64,000 nt of DNA from Nemophila menziesii (taxonomy: Eukaryota; Streptophyta; Magnoliopsida; Boraginales; Hydrophyllaceae), in contig JARWIR010000005.1 of the NCBI GenBank assembly GCA_029959085.1, positions 1,552,501 to 1,616,500 on the forward strand. Direction: 5' to 3'. Within the stretch, counting starts at the first letter, position 1, and each line of letters begins with the position of its first letter. This document shows positions 34,468-44,296 of the stretch, in pieces. The notes beneath the pieces were generated by a model. That model did no database searches and was not told the origin of the DNA. It saw only the letters and a list, made by a program, of their open reading frames with translations. Both the position numbers and the translations under genes were made by a program.

Positions 34468-34512
34468 TAATAGATGCCTTGTCCAAAAAAAAAAAAAAAA
34501 CTTTAATAGATG
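34468..34512 (+). mobile_element. Minimal 5'-truncated LINE insertion
   Basis: The 9-bp sequence taatagatg occurs at 34468-34476 and 34504-34512. Between them is only ccttgtcc, sixteen A and ctt. The ccttgtcc + A-run is the 3' end of the LINE at 29.35 kb. This is a target-primed reverse-transcription event that copied only the last few bases of the LINE. Confidence 0.75.
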
Positions 34513-34785
34513 TTGTGCTACACATGCGATATTGTCATAAGTCATTTGACACAATTTACTATTATTTACAACTCTATGGATTTGTTTTTTCTTTGTTGAG
34601 GTGTTGTGTTTTTTGAGATGATTTTTTTTTAGCCAATTAGAGATTAATGCCTATTAAAAAACTTATTTAAAAAAAAGGTGTCTAAAATAAGATTTTTTAT
34701 AGAAAAATGCCTCATCCCAAACTACCCTTATAATTAACAATTAAAAAAAAGAAAGTAGAAAAAAAAAAAAAAACAAAAACTAATA

Positions 34786-35269
34786 ATCACACGCGCGCGT
34801 CCGTGAAATTTTTTTAAAATCGTCATAACTAATTCTAAAAAAATCAAAAAAATAAAAAAATTATATATTTGGATAAAGCAAATTAATATTTACGTCTATG
34901 ATTTTTTTCAGAATTTTTTGAATTTTTTGATTTTTTGAATTTTTTTGAATTTTTTAATTCGCAGAAAATGGAATTCCATGTTTAAAACACGGAAACATGG
35001 AATTCCATGTTTTGATATAAGGAATTTGTTTTCCGCAGACACGAAATTCACTGTTTAAAACATGGAATTCCATGTTTAAAACATGGAATTCCATGTTCTG
35101 CGAATTAAAAAATTAAAAAAAAATCAAAAAAATCAGAAAATTCCGAAAAAAATTATAGACGTAAATATTAATTTGATTTATCCAAATATGATTTTTTTTC
35201 GATTTTTTTGAATTTTTTTGAATTAGTTATGGCGATTTTAAAAAAATTTCACGGACGCGCGCGTGTGAT
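34786..35269. repeat. Near-perfect inner inverted repeat with palindromic core
   Basis: Left arm atcacacgcgcgcgtccgtg (34786) pairs with right arm ending cacggacgcgcgcgtgtgat (35269), and pairing continues for about 200 bases through aatattaatttacgtctat-type sequence. The centre contains four copies of the self-complementary acatggaattccatgt (near 34967, 34993, 35058, 35079). The GC-rich tip is striking in this A/T-rich setting. Confidence 0.9.
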
Positions 35270-35281
35270 GAAATTAGTAGT

Positions 35282-35405
35282 AGGTGGTGGTGGTGGTGGT
35301 GGAGGTGGTGATGGTTTTGGTGATGGTTGTGGTGGTTGTAGTGGTGATGGTGGTGGTTATGATGGTGGAGGCGGTGATGGTGGTGGTGGTGGTGGTGGTG
35401 GTGGA
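35282..35405. repeat. (GGT)n/(GGTGAT) microsatellite
   Basis: Imperfect GGT repeat about 120 bases long, giving Gly-rich frames on one strand and His-rich frames on the other; neither is a gene. Confidence 0.95.
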
Positions 35406-35629
35406 AATACTCTATTATTTGTTTAAGATTTAAAAATAAATATTGTATTAAAAATAAAATAATATATTTAATAATAAGGATAGTATAGGTATAAAAAATA
35501 TAAAGGGGATGTTTTCTATAAATAATTGTTTTATTAGGCATTTATCTCTAAATAAGAAAATTAGAGGCTTAAAAAAATAAAAGACATCATTAAGGAGGCA
35601 TTTATCTCTAATTACCCCTTTTTTTTTAC

Positions 35630-38000
35630 CATGTTATAAAATTAATCGCAGTAACTCAAAATATAAAAAGATATTACATAATTGTGTAGTAACTAGTATC
35701 AACGACATGTTTCATCATAAGTTATTGTAAGGCGTTTTTACACGTTATGACTTTATCGGATATTTCATTGATATATATCCATTTAATAATAATATTTTAT
35801 AACACTCCTCTTGGATATTCACCAAAACAAAATTTGAAACAGTTTACATTATATATGGTCTGCCTCGTTAAAACCTTACCAGTAAAACCTAGTAGGAATC
35901 AACCATGGTGAAAACAAATAGTACATACGCAAGTATCTTATCCCTTTCATCGGTCTTATAGTTGGACTTTCACTTGATTAAACACCATTAACTTAACATG
36001 GGGATGGATATATTGTTCTCTTAATGGAAATAAATATTTGACCTGCCTCGTTAAAAAATTCTAGGAAAATCCTATGGGAAAAATTTTTAGTGAAGGAAAA
36101 ATAGTACATCACACAAATATCGTCTCCCCCTCAATGTAACACGAATTATTACAACAATTATTTTGATATACATAATATATTTCCGAACCTATAATATGAA
36201 AGACGTATACAATATTAGTTTAGCTGATGAATATGCTGGATTCTCGCCTGGACGCATTTGTTGAATGCATCCATGAATTTATTGTAGAAATCCTTTGGTG
36301 AAATATACTTCAACGTCTCACAAAATGATCTTCTACTATTGTTTGATATTGTGAACGATAAGAAACTTCGTATGAGCTGAGGAGTTATCACCCCTTCTAT
36401 GTTTCTCGAATCTCATCCTTGAATATTTATGACAAGACAATATAATCATAAGATGAGGAAGTAATTCATGCTAACTGCCCCTTGTTATGAAACTAAATAC
36501 TTTTCTCTTGTGCTTTGTGCACTTTATGTTACATCTTGTGCTTGAAAGGATAAGGTAGTAAGATTTCTTTATTTTTATTTTTCCTTCATTGTTGAAGGTT
36601 TTAAGCATTCAAAGGATTTTTTTTTAAGTTAGGGACGATGATGACGAAGACGGTGGTGCTGAGTTGGTGCTGAGGTGGTAGTGACGTGGCGCCATGTGGC
36701 GTCGACTAACGGTCAACTGACTAGAAAAATAAAAAAAAGGGCTAACGGTGTCACAAAAGGTGATCATAAGGGGCGTAAAGGGGTAAAAATGAAGATCGGG
36801 GGCGGTCCTTGCACTTTGGGAAAAGTTAAAGGGCCATACGAGGGCTTTACCCGTTTTTTAATATTCAAGGTATTTTTTAATATTACCAAATCATAAGGGT
36901 ATATTGGTATTTTTACTATTTTATGTTAAAATATTAAATATCAACATTGGGGGTAGAGTGGTGGCCTTTCAAAATTCTATAGAAGGGCGTATTAGTTTAA
37001 AGACAAGGTATATTGCACATGACCGATAATACATGGGGTGTGTTGGCCAAAAATCATATTAGTAATTACATGATTATAATTTATATGTATGTATGTTTAG
37101 GATAAAACTAGATTTTTGTAATACACTTCACTCCTTTTTTTTTGAATTTTTTTTTGTAAGTTTATATGTTTCATCATTTTCAAATGGATATTAGTTAGAT
37201 AGAGAACACCAAAAGCGTGGTTTAGAAACCATACTGAAATCATGAGATTAGCTTATAAATGTTAAGCTATTCACTTAAGTAGTTTTTATTCAATATGAAG
37301 ATTAGTTTGTGTTTTCTTATCGTATATACTTTCCATTTCCAATTTCCATTCGATCACCAACAAACACCAACCTATCAACAAATGCATGGTGTAAGACGTG
37401 AAAGAGACAGATACAAAAATGAAACATATACAACCTCCCTTGAAAGCTACCCTAAAAGTTATTGTAACATTCTTTTGACGATGAGGACTCAAATGAACTA
37501 GTATTCCCTTATGGGAATCCCCTCATTACTCTGATTCTTACCATACACATATTAATAGTTCATGATTCATTGATGCTAGAAGTTTGGTGGACTTACTATT
37601 TCCACATACCTTCAAATGATTACATATACATCCCAAAAAGTTGAAACCCTCCAATAGGGACAATCAATGGATTCACACGGTAACACTATCCTATGCTGGG
37701 GAGTATAAAATTACCAACAAGAATCAGTTTTAGTAAAAAATTAAGGGACCTAAAACTTCTATTCCTCTGATCACAAGGGGACATTGTGTACGATGCTATC
37801 CTCATACAAATGACACGTAATCAACTAAGGGTAGTATTATACATATCATTTTATATGAAATTCTCAACACTAAATTGTATATTAATTATCCAAGGAGAAC
37901 AAACTCTTAAGACAAGACCTTTTTTGTCATTTTGATTCACAAACAGAAATACGTGTTATAGGCGTCCCAAAGGAGTCCCGCCCGAGTTAAACAACCTCCT
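35630..38000. other. Non-coding region with a degenerate repeat remnant
   Basis: Two related blocks near 35860-35930 and 36040-36110 (tgcctcgttaaaa, then aaacctagtagga/aaatcctatggga, then gtgaag and aatagtacat) resemble a motif widespread in plant repeats, probably from an LTR element. No protein frame is supported. Around 36650-36870 there is GC-richer sequence without recognisable coding content. Confidence 0.4.
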
Positions 38001-38004
38001 GCTG

Positions 38005-38737
38005 AAAAGTTGATCGAAGTACTCAGAGGAAATCTGAAGACTAGAGTCAAGATATGGAAATATCTCAAAATCAAAATGAAAATAGCCCTTCGAGAAAAGT
38101 TCAAAGACAATAAAGGTTTATTTTCTTAGGAGACTGGGGATATGATCAATCGTATTAATCTTCAAAACTGACAAAGAAGATAAAATCATTTGGCAACATT
38201 CTACAAAAGGAACTTACACGACCAGATTTGGATATCATGACATTTTGGAATTGAAAGCTCAAAACTCTAAGAAGACTTTTTCTTTAGGCTCGTTGAGAGA
38301 GCCAAATTTTTGGAAGACGGTTTAGACTGATAAGACACCGACGAAGATGGGAGCTTTCTTTTGGAGGTGCTCCAACAATGTTATCCCTTGTGTGGAGACT
38401 TTATTTAATAGAAAATACACTTCATCCCCGTGGTGCAAATTTTACAATTTCCCAGTTGAAATAGTTTCACATATTTTTTTGGAGTGCCCGATTAGTAATG
38501 ATGTGTGGAGATATTTCTTCAGGTCAACATGGATTAGCATACCATATTTGTGTGAGGTGGTAGGTTTTGAAGGTGCTTTGTAAAGGGAAAGAATTGGAGT
38601 TGGAAAGGAATATCCTTACGAATTGGACCTTGATTTTTTTCGAATATTTGGATTGCTAGGATGAAGTGTCTATTTGAAGGAACAAGTTGGAATACTAAGA
38701 CAATCCTCCTTTTTATTGATAATGCGATGAAGGAAAA
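38005..38737 (+). pseudogene. LINE remnant, left of the LTR element
   Basis: Zinc-binding tail of a LINE ORF2: KIIWQHSTKGTYTTRFGY (about 38180), NFWKTV followed by a stop, KMGAFFWRCSNNVIPCVETL (38347-38405) and HIFLECPISNDVWRYF (38470-38520). The frame is closed by stops. The remnant is cut at 38737 by the LTR retrotransposon and resumes at 48616. Confidence 0.8.
38733..38737. repeat. Target-site duplication, left copy (gaaaa)
   Basis: gaaaa directly before the LTR; the same five bases follow the 3' LTR at 48611-48615. Confidence 0.95.
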
Positions 38738-40268
38738 TGATGTCTCCTCATTTGTGATAGATTTATGTTAAGATGAGACATCATTTTTAGTGTTTTAGAA
38801 GTCAATAATGTCGATTTTCTTGAGTTTTAGTGCACTTTCCTAATTTGTGTCTTGATTTGTAGAATTATTGTTTTTAGAGCATATTGGGTTTAAATTGTTT
38901 ATTTAGTGTGTAGCTTTAAAGATAATTATGGAGTTTAATTAGAGTCCAAGTCAAAGACAACAACTTATGGAAAGAGATATGCATGGTAATTGGAGATAAG
39001 GAAAGAATTGCTAAAAAGATGGAAAAGGAAAAGCTGCCTAAATCTGGGATTCTGCAAAGATAGGCGTTTTTACCTAATAAAGAGGCCGAATTTGGTAGAT
39101 TACTCCTAAAGGGTCTAGATAATTCTGTTGCGATTCTTTTGGTATCTTGTGGAGCAAAATCGGACCAATAATAAAGAAGTTATGACCAAAACAACGCAGC
39201 AGTGTTTATCTTTATTTCCATACGAATTTGAGTTGGGCTAGAAGTCCATTACCTTAACTCTTCCTCAAGAAAACGAATTAGGTCTTCTAAACACCTATAA
39301 ATACACCCTTATATCACTTGTAAATGATCCTTGCCTCATAGTAATTAGTTCTTAAGGTTTTATTCTTCCAGTTTATTGTAGAGAGCAAGATGATGTCTTT
39401 TATTATTTCTTTTAGTTTATTTCCTTCAGGTATGAACTAAACCTCCCATAGCTTGGGTTTTGCATATGTATAATCTATGAATTCTAATTCTTCTATCTAA
39501 GTTTCTTTGGGAATTATATGTTTTAATCTGATATTAGCCACTTACTTTATATTTGCTTATGTGTTTTGATTTAATGTCTTTCCTAGAATTGATCACTTTA
39601 GGATTGTTTTAAGAGTAGTTAGATGTTCTCCTTGACAGGGTGTTTAACTATTGAACCACCACATAATGTCTAGTGTCGATAGCAGTTCTGACAAAACATA
39701 CTTCTAACTAGATAGTCATTAAGGTTTGTTTTAACCACAGTATCACCAAGACTTGCAGTATTTGCTTAGGGCCTTAGTGGCGTTTGATAACCCTATTTTA
39801 AATCACTTCTTGGTTGTGACGTAGCCCCCTTAGTCGCTCTCAAGGTCTAAGGTAGTGGAATTTAGAATCCTGACTAAGTATTACCAAGAGCTAATATTCT
39901 CCCTTATGAACTAGATCTATAGATAGAATTAGAAGGATTAGTGCATACTAGCAAAACCTAAGCTATACTTCTCATCTCATATTCTTAATCTTTTACTTTA
40001 TTGTCTTTATTTTCCTAGCTTTAATTTAGTTTTAATTCATAAATTCGAAAAACCAAATATTTAATTTTCTGTTTTCTAATTATTTACTTTTACTCGTTAT
40101 CTGTTCCTACGCGTTTAACACACTTAAGTCCCTGAGAACGAACTCTACTTATCATTAAAACTTGCATACGTCCTGTAATACTTGCAGTACTGTGCCTGTC
40201 TAGGGTGAGAGTGCATAGTTTTCCATACTTAAATTGATCTTATTTTTATCACACCCTAGGCGACACCA
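38738..40268 (+). repeat. 5' LTR
   Basis: 1531 bp, TG...CA. Contains a TATAAATA box at 39296-39303. Colinear and almost identical with 47080-48610 and more distantly with the solo LTR at 25191-26728. Confidence 0.97.
39296..39303 (+). promoter_or_regulatory. TATA box of the LTR promoter
   Basis: TATAAATA at LTR offset 558; the same at 47638-47645, and at offset 562 (25753-25760) in the diverged solo LTR. Conservation across copies supports a promoter role. Confidence 0.7.
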
Positions 40269-40274
40269 AGTTTT

Positions 40275-40292
40275 TGGCGCCGCTGCCGGGGA
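40275..40292 (+). promoter_or_regulatory. Primer-binding site, tRNA-Asp type
   Basis: tggcgccgctgccgggga, six bases after the 5' LTR, complementary to the 3' end of plant tRNA-Asp with about one mismatch. A tRNA-Asp primer is characteristic of Athila-lineage elements. Confidence 0.85.
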
Positions 40293-40527
40293 CTTGTGTC
40301 TCGTTAGCGTGTGGGTTATCTATTTCGAGTTTTAGTTTTTAATTAGTTTTTACTTTTCAGTTTTAGTTTAGTTTTAGTTTTTATTTTTCCAGATTTACGC
40401 TTGGGTTTGCTTTAGTCCTTTTCAGGTTTTCACAGTGTTTAATTCTTGGCCTCCCTTACCGGAGCCTGAGAGGAGCTTCAGAGCTTATAACAAAAGAATT
40501 CGTAAGGAAAGAGCCTTGAGAAGAACT

Positions 40528-43248
40528 ATGGCAGACATTCAAGACAATGATCCGGAGTTAGTTTACTTTGCACCAGGAGGACCTCCTGCGTTTGTTCCAC
40601 CTGGTGTACAACTGCCAGTAGGAGAAGGTAATGGGCAGAATAATCAACAAAACCGAGTTGAACAAGATCTACCTGGCCTTAACATACCATTCCATGTTCA
40701 ACCCATCGGTTACCGCCCTCCTGAGATTCCGAATATCAAATTTAGACCCGATCCGGGTATGCTTAGTCAATTTCAAAGTTTCGGACTATATACTGGTACT
40801 GCAATTCAAGATCCGGTAAAAGCGATTCAGAAGTTCATGCAGATTTGTGATGCCTACATTACTCCTGGCATTACACGCGAGCAACTGTATTGTCATATGT
40901 TTTCGTTTTTCTTGACCGGAAGAGCTAGCGATTGGCTAGAAAGACAACCACATGGAACCATTCACTCTTGGAGAGAGCTTCAAGCCGCGTTCTTTAACCA
41001 ATTTTATCCAAAGAGCATGAGACTTAAAGATCAAACCGAGCTTGCAAGATTTTCTCAAGAAGATGGAGAAACAGTGGGAGAAGCATGGACAAGGTTTCAA
41101 CAAAAATTAGCTAGATGCCCGCTCCATGGTTATACACCTGCTCTACAACTTGCTATATTCTATGAAGGTCTTGATGACAAGGGTAGAGACAAGGTGGATA
41201 ACATTGGAAAGGGTAATTTTGTGTCCATGAATCACAATGAAGCTTCCGAGGTGTTAGAAAATATTATGGAACAAGAAAGAAGTTGGCCTTCAACGCGAGC
41301 TTCTGCAGCAAAGACCCGAGGAACGCTTCGTTTAGATGCAGAAACTGCGAACTCAGCTCAAATATCCTCGTTAGAAAATCAAATCAAGGAGCTGAGAATC
41401 GCGATGGAGAAGAATTTAGCTGCTACAAAGGTAGTTCAAGAGGCACAAGGTTGTCAACAATGTGGAGTTAACGATCATTCATGGGAAGAGTGTGAATCAA
41501 ATCCGCAATCTGTTTACTTCATATCTAACCGATGGGGCAACCGCAACCATCCGGGTATGCAGTATTCAAATCCACAAGGGGCCGCTAATCCTAGTCAATA
41601 TCAATCGCGACCCCAGAACAACTCTTACCAACAGAGAGGTCAGTACCAAAACCAATATCAGAATCGACCTACTCCTCCACAACAACCTGCTCAAGACGCC
41701 TATACCGATACTTTAGACCAAAAAGCTTTACCTCAGTATCCGCAAGAAGGATCTATGGACAATACACAGATAGTACAAGCTCTAGAACGTTTGAACACCA
41801 CTGTAAACGCTCAAGAAGAAAAGGTCAGAGGACACGATGCCATACTTCAGATGCTAAATACTCAATTAGCCCAAATAAACAAGCATCTAACAGAACAAAA
41901 GGAAGTAAAGGCAATCGAAGGAGGTGAAAACAATGTTGTGTTCGAAGCTTGCAAGGCTATATGCCTTGAAATCGAAAAAGAAAAGGAGGAAGCACCACAT
42001 GCTGCCATTAGTGCCGTGGAAGTTCCCAGTATTGAAGAAGAGCCAACCGAGTCTAACCCCGAGGAGTCCGACTGTCTAGAAGTTTATCATCTGGAAAGCG
42101 ATGAAGAGAGAGACGAGTTCATAGAGCTACTGAAAAAGGTGCAAGAGGAGATGCGATCAATGGTAGAGTATGCAGCGGAGTTAGCAAGAGAGAAAGAGGA
42201 AGAAGCCTCAAAAGAAGAATCGAAAGAAGATGAAGTGGCACCTGCTGTGCTAGAGGAGAAAGAAGAAGAGAAGGTGGAATCGCCACCTAGTGTTCAACTA
42301 GTGTCATCAACTATTCCTGATACAAATCCTAAAGATGACACTATTCTCAAGACATTTGTAGAGGCGTACCAACCTGAAAATATCAACGCCCAAATGCTTG
42401 AGATTGCGAAGAGAGGACTTACACCGCAACAAGTTTTTACGCAAGTTATTCCTGAAAAAGAGGCGAGTGTAGAGATCCCAAGAGAGAACCTGAGGGTTTC
42501 GAGAAGAAGTGAGAAAGAGCTACCCACTAAGCTTAAAGATCCGGGAAGTTTCAACCTTCCTATTCAATTGCATGGTAGGCTCAAAGTGAAAGCAATGTAC
42601 GATGTGGGTTCTGGTGTGAATCTTATGCCTAAGTCCGTGTTCGAGAGACTTGGACTTCAAAAATCAGAGAAAACTCCAGTGAAGTTGCAGTTTGCTGACA
42701 ACTCAGTGAAGAGGACATGGGGAACAGTGGAGGACGTCTTAGTCCGTGCAGGTAATATCGCCATCCCTACTGACTTTGTTATTCTTGAGTTTGATGCAGA
42801 TAAGCAGGTTCCAATCATACTTGGACGGCCTTTCATGGCCACAAGTCAAAGTGTGATCAACTTCCAAGATGGGACCATCACCCTTCATGCTAAAAATGTA
42901 TCTGAGACCTTCTATGTCTTGGGTAAGAAACCGAGGAAGTTGGATCCCACCGTGCCTATCATCCACAGCCTTTCACATCACAAAGTCCCTCCTGAGGAAA
43001 TCCACTTAAAACCTGTGGATACTGAGCCAAACATTGAGTTTGGGGTTGGCCATGAAGTCCTATGGAAAGCCCACAAACGCGAGAATAGGCCACGAAGTTT
43101 CAAAGATTCGTGGATGGGACCATTCATCGTCACTAAGGTTGTTTCAGCCAAGGTGATAGAAATTCGCCCCAAAACTGGGGTCAAGCGCAGATTAGTTGAC
43201 GTTCATAGCCTTACTCGTTGTTGGGGAGGCTATATTCGCAAATCTTGA
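40528..43248 (+). CDS. Gag-protease fused in frame to an integrase C-terminal module
   Basis: Structural polyprotein of the LTR element, 906 residues from the first ATG (MADIQDNDPELVYF). The frame is open for 31 further codons upstream without an ATG. Order: gag core (residues about 95-225: FFLTGRASDWLERQPHGTIH, ELQAAFFNQFYP, FYEGLD); CCHC-like knuckle C-X2-C-X4-H-X4-C (309-322); Gln-rich linker; Glu/Lys-rich region (about 440-620); aspartic protease with active site YDVGSGVNLMP (Asp at 692) and flap ILGRPF (about 764); then only about 100 residues later the integrase C-terminal GPF module (VLWKAHKRENRPRSFKDSW, GPF at 864, ending LTRCWGGYIRKS). RT, RNase H, zinc-binding and catalytic integrase domains, normally about 1,000 residues here, are missing without loss of frame. 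Gag would form particles; the fused tail may bind nucleic acid or chromatin. Confidence 0.9.
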   Translation: MADIQDNDPELVYFAPGGPPAFVPPGVQLPVGEGNGQNNQQNRVEQDLPGLNIPFHVQPIGYRPPEIPNIKFRPDPGMLSQFQSFGLYTGTAIQDPVKAIQKFMQICDAYITPGITREQLYCHMFSFFLTGRASDWLERQPHGTIHSWRELQAAFFNQFYPKSMRLKDQTELARFSQEDGETVGEAWTRFQQKLARCPLHGYTPALQLAIFYEGLDDKGRDKVDNIGKGNFVSMNHNEASEVLENIMEQERSWPSTRASAAKTRGTLRLDAETANSAQISSLENQIKELRIAMEKNLAATKVVQEAQGCQQCGVNDHSWEECESNPQSVYFISNRWGNRNHPGMQYSNPQGAANPSQYQSRPQNNSYQQRGQYQNQYQNRPTPPQQPAQDAYTDTLDQKALPQYPQEGSMDNTQIVQALERLNTTVNAQEEKVRGHDAILQMLNTQLAQINKHLTEQKEVKAIEGGENNVVFEACKAICLEIEKEKEEAPHAAISAVEVPSIEEEPTESNPEESDCLEVYHLESDEERDEFIELLKKVQEEMRSMVEYAAELAREKEEEASKEESKEDEVAPAVLEEKEEEKVESPPSVQLVSSTIPDTNPKDDTILKTFVEAYQPENINAQMLEIAKRGLTPQQVFTQVIPEKEASVEIPRENLRVSRRSEKELPTKLKDPGSFNLPIQLHGRLKVKAMYDVGSGVNLMPKSVFERLGLQKSEKTPVKLQFADNSVKRTWGTVEDVLVRAGNIAIPTDFVILEFDADKQVPIILGRPFMATSQSVINFQDGTITLHAKNVSETFYVLGKKPRKLDPTVPIIHSLSHHKVPPEEIHLKPVDTEPNIEFGVGHEVLWKAHKRENRPRSFKDSWMGPFIVTKVVSAKVIEIRPKTGVKRRLVDVHSLTRCWGGYIRKS

Positions 43249-43316
43249 CAGAGGTAACACGTCTAACTTTGAAAGACGTTAAACAAAAGTGCTGTCGGGA
43301 GACAACCCGAAGTTTT
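43249..43316 (+). other. Paired hairpins right after the gag-PR-INc stop codon
   Basis: Two small stem-loops: acgtct/agacgt around 43257-43279, and TCGGG-AGACAA-CCCGA at 43295-43310 followed by a T run. A similar 'cgggaggcaacccg' hairpin downstream of pol is a recurrent feature of Athila/Tat-type elements as far as I recall. The role is unknown. Confidence 0.5.
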
Positions 43317-43469
43317 TTTTTTTTTTTCATGTCTTTTACATTCTTAGTTTAAGTTTATTTTAGTTGTTTTTAGTTGATAATGCATATTTGAGAAAGGTAT
43401 TAGTGTTTTTGGTGTGTAGGAATCAGAGAAATCAAGTTAGGGAACGCGAGGAAAATTTTTGGAGCGAAA

Positions 43470-43870
43470 GAAAGTACCCCGCGGACTACCCCCACGGACT
43501 ACCCCATGGTCCGCAGGGATGGTCCGCGAGGTCAAAACCCGTACCACGGGTAGCTACCGCGGGTTTAGGTCAGAAACACGAAAAAATTCCACGGACTACC
43601 CCGCGGTGCACCGCGCCATGGCCCGCGCCCCAAAAACCCGTACCACGGGGTGAGTACCACGGGTATTTTGACGGAGTCTACAGCAAGCCGCGGTGTACCC
43701 TCCGGTACACCGGACCCTAGTCCGCGAGCCAAAAACCCGTACCACGGGGTCCTACCACGGGTTTAGGTCAGTGAGCAAAAATTTTCGAGCATCAGATGTC
43801 ACGGACTACCCTGCGGTGCACCCCATGGTCCGCAGGGGTAGTCCGCAGCGCCGCCAGAGGAGAGAGAAAG
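43470..43870 (+). repeat. GC-rich block of interlocking repeats
   Basis: About 400 bases with strongly raised GC content. Recurrent words: cacggactacccc, accccatggtccgc, aaaacccgtaccacgggg and taccacgggtttaggtcag, each two to four times, many partly self-complementary (ggactacccc against ggggtagtcc). Several ORFs cross it but they look like by-products. It probably folds into structured RNA. Confidence 0.8.
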
Positions 43871-44273
43871 TTACGGGATTGAGTTATAAAGGAGGTATTG
43901 AAGCTATTATTCCGAATTTATTAAACCTTAACCCTCTCTTTCTACTCCACAACTCTCCTAACTCCATTGAAACTCATCAAAACTTTCACCAATCACCAAA
44001 ACACTACCCAATCATCAAGAAAAACACATCAAACCTTCTCTCCACATCATTACAAGAGAGAATCAAGCTACCAATCATCACCAAATTCATTCAAATTGAA
44101 GAATCAAAGAGCCAAATTTCACAAATTCATCATACAATTCCTAAAATCCAAGCCTACCCATTACAAATCATCCTCACCCACATAGAGATTCATCACCAAT
44201 TCACCCATCCTAGGACAAATCAAGCTTGTTCATCCATTAATTCAAGAGTTTAATTTTCAAGGGTTGCTAAAGC

Positions 44274-44287
44274 TTTGAGTTGGGGGT
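44274..44287 (+). promoter_or_regulatory. PPT-like 14-mer, copy 1
   Basis: TTTGAGTTGGGGGT, identical to the PPT at 47064, ending nine bases before the ATG of the accessory ORF. Possible internal second-strand priming site. Confidence 0.5.
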
Positions 44288-44296
44288 TAATTGAAG

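Larger units (their letters stand above)
34620..35622. mobile_element. Foldback MITE of about 1 kb
   Basis: Outer arms: the left (about 34633-34740: ttagagattaatgcct, then atgcctcatccc...acccttata) is matched by the reverse complement of the right (about 35470-35620: aggcatttatctctaa, occurring twice there). Inner arms are much better preserved (34786-35269). A (GGT)n tract follows the inner right arm. No coding capacity. The family is not recognised; a MULE- or Foldback-type MITE is most likely. Confidence 0.65.

Noticed and set aside
35208..35541. Gly-rich (+) and His-rich (-) ORFs
   Set aside because: Products of the GGT microsatellite at 35282-35405.
35860..36110. Paired 'tgcctcgttaaaa' blocks as a defined LTR element
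   Set aside because: The motif is familiar from plant repeats, but ends, PBS and coding regions are not visible, so it is described only as a remnant.
41283..43184. Short ORFs in other frames of the gag-protease region
   Set aside because: Shadows of the long polyprotein frame.
43364..44253. Overlapping ORFs across the GC-rich block of the LTR element
   Set aside because: Repetitive Pro/Arg/Thr-rich translations in more than one frame, as expected from the DNA repeat; no domain.
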